A stretch of 64,000 nt of DNA, taken from contig JAEWOD010000004.1 in the NCBI GenBank assembly GCA_023461035.1, positions 112,999 through 176,998 of the forward strand, read 5' to 3'. This document shows, piece after piece, positions 63,501 through 64,000 of this stretch. Positions within the stretch are counted from its first letter, which is position 1. Every line of letters starts with the position of its first letter. The DNA is from Bacteroidota bacterium (lineage in GTDB: Bacteria > Bacteroidota > Bacteroidia > Flavobacteriales > Weeksellaceae). Position numbers and translations under genes: made by a program. Under the pieces are notes generated by a model. It did not search any database and was not told where the DNA came from. It saw only the letters and a list, made by a program, of their open reading frames with translations.

Positions 63501-64000
63501 TCACAATCAATTAGAAGATAATTTAACCGTTTGTGATGATCCTTATGAAATCAATGACGGAATTGCTTCATTTAATTTGACTTTGCGGCATGAAGATGTG
63601 GAAAATTCATTGGGCGGAAATAATTACACCATTCGCTATTATTTATCTTTGGAAGATGCTTTGGCAAATCAAAATATGATTCCTAATCCTACTCAATTCC
63701 AAAACACAGAGTCGCCGCAAACCATTTATGCAGTTGCAAGTGATGGAATGGGCGGATGTGCAGGAGTCGTTGATTTCCGTATCGAAGTCCTTGCTGTTCC
63801 CGAATTTGAGTTGCCCGAATATCTGGCTTTCTGTAATTATGATGTGAAATCATACGAATTCTTACAGCCTTTTACTTCTTATACCTGGATGGATGCAGAC
63901 GGAAATGTCATCAGCAACAATAATGTAGTTGATTTCGATCAGGAGGGAATTTATACCCTGGAAGTAACTTCTGCCGATACGAGTTGTCCGGCTCGAAGAG
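60508..64000 (+). CDS. Giant secreted surface protein, choice-of-anchor L type, 3' end missing
   Basis: At least 1,164 codons without a stop to the right edge. Signal peptide (MRIFLFFIIFGITFFLQAQ), an N-terminal domain typical of choice-of-anchor L proteins (FNYIFASEEYPEYACGFDYNDVFGFIISGPG), then repeated Ig-like/CDDNGDG modules. A segment of 273 residues beginning CDDNGDG (61894) recurs from 62713 at high identity. Flavobacterial proteins of this kind end in a gliding-motility/T9SS sorting domain; that part is not in view. Probably exported by T9SS and attached to the cell surface. Confidence 0.88.
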   Translation, partial: MRIFLFFIIFGITFFLQAQSIVVNPASAPESNYEAEQLTFEVLIDGGDCAEIDNFQLTDNPQAQYPSNNRSWGYFEKGSSDFPFEAGIVLTSGYARNAIGPSGTNVSDGDMYTWLGDPDATALIDLPGVSSYNVTIFEFDFVPFGNEISFNYIFASEEYPEYACGFDYNDVFGFIISGPGIVNDPGLSGKNIALLPNGETVSIQNVNDMGCGDDTYYVPGPFGNIKYDGRTIPLTAYSEVQPNETYHIRLLISDAGDGGWDSAVFLEAGSFNLGSVIVDEGGVTLGEDVLLCDYTEYTLTVDVALTDATFQWYFNEGIIPDANGQSYTATVSGNYAVEVTSGTCQSWVDVNLLFSTTPELIESPVEEFVCTEDGIHEFDLTGFNPEIADLSNNFTYYNSFIGADTESPLDEIPNPTNYQVTVADGIVTVYVRVENPDGCHNIAEIKLEVGQEPETAPADYPECDDNGDGFAVFDLTAHAEDLILSNPAGLNYEYFTDAAMTQLITNPANFTNTVINTQIIYVRIFNPALGAKDCPTTEEMTLIVEEFPLIQPDTWVICDNLNDNTELVDLTINNIVQTEGISVTYQYSEQDGTPIVDPTNYEMTGSPTIINVLITNQAGTCQGTETITLTFNLAPELVEATLKRCSDDEFAEFFLPEANELVITNTTDLTFTYFLTEADAINGDPTNALPDNFTNTIPNQTVFVRVVDLNGCFNVIEVILDVNNGPETTPQNYPVCDDNGDGIAVFNLETEAPNLLTGTVGTIEINYFLDEALTTPIPNPASFQNTTNPQIVYVSFIDPALGVDACTSVEELTLIVEEFPELQSNVWEICDNENDNSEFIDLTQNDVVITEGILVSYEYSEQDGTPIANPANYEITTSPTIINVLVRNQAGTCEATQTITIEFLQAPEAVDEILPLVYCSLNEYANYNLTDLNEFLVTGGIEGLTFSYHLTIEDARNDVGALPENYTNTSPDQIIFVRIENENGCFDIAQIQLDTELIHNQLEDNLTVCDDPYEINDGIASFNLTLRHEDVENSLGGNNYTIRYYLSLEDALANQNMIPNPTQFQNTESPQTIYAVASDGMGGCAGVVDFRIEVLAVPEFELPEYLAFCNYDVKSYEFLQPFTSYTWMDADGNVISNNNVVDFDQEGIYTLEVTSADTSCPARR

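Noticed and set aside
61894..63532. CRISPR or noncoding tandem repeat
   Set aside because: The repeat unit is 819 bp and stays in frame as protein modules. No short regularly spaced repeats are seen anywhere in the window.

Overview
The window is one AT-rich stretch of a Bacteroidota chromosome, most likely class Flavobacteriia. Supporting evidence: promoters of the TANNTTTG type, almost no Shine-Dalgarno sequences, SusD/TonB-style envelope genes, a flavobacterial TonB with ExbB-ExbD-ExbD, a T9SS-type giant surface protein, GH92 mannosidase, the SerC-SerA-DUF1015 cluster, and a SAM-I riboswitch ahead of metB-hom. Genus cannot be fixed from sequence alone.

Region 1 (1-10.9 kb). A LytS/LytTR two-component pair (left partner cut by the window edge) is followed by the most unusual part of the window: an integrated element of about 8,957 bp (1698-10654) with every gene on the minus strand. 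It is bounded by a duplicated 17-bp core (XerC arm plus central hexamer). The right copy continues into an 11-bp XerD arm identical, as I recall it, to that of E. coli dif. I read this as a prophage of a small single-stranded-DNA phage inserted at the chromosomal dif site by host XerC/XerD. It has an HUH replication initiator with a YxxxY motif, a lysozyme-like protein, a candidate capsid protein and a run of tiny membrane proteins. It has no integrase, no Zot/packaging ATPase, and its size and style recall the membrane-containing Flavobacterium phage FLiP (Finnlakeviridae). The left end holds a hairpin and iteron-like repeats (possible replication origin) and an isolated secreted-protein cargo gene. 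The right end has a duplicated gene-border module that looks like an exchangeable cassette slot.

Region 2 (10.8-30 kb). Housekeeping and envelope genes: thiamine pyrophosphokinase and cobalamin adenosyltransferase; the exbB-exbD-exbD-tonB operon; tRNA-Lys; shikimate kinase; an Hsp15-type S4 protein; an FKBP-like lipoprotein; tilS-dsbD; GH92 mannosidase; an MFS transporter; a NodB-type deacetylase lipoprotein; SelO; an Omp85 protein; YceI.

Region 3 (29.9-43 kb). A GbsR/MarR regulator leads a tripartite RND efflux operon. It is followed by a minus-strand PLP/serine cluster (serC, serA, DUF1015, yggS, threonine aldolase), a ferredoxin and a divergent LuxC-like acyl-CoA reductase.

Region 4 (43-53.5 kb). 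pyrH-frr, an alkyladenine glycosylase, an OmpR-type two-component system with two PepSY-like secreted proteins, cold-shock genes cspA and deaD, a CHAP amidase and a GreA-like factor. Three short palindromic elements with the same termini (MITE-like) lie in intergenic gaps here.

Region 5 (53.5-64 kb). A long non-coding stretch with a SAM-I riboswitch precedes metB and hom; then a barstar-like inhibitor, prmC, small secreted proteins, a ZIP transporter, and a giant repeat-containing surface protein (choice-of-anchor L type N-terminus) that runs off the right edge.
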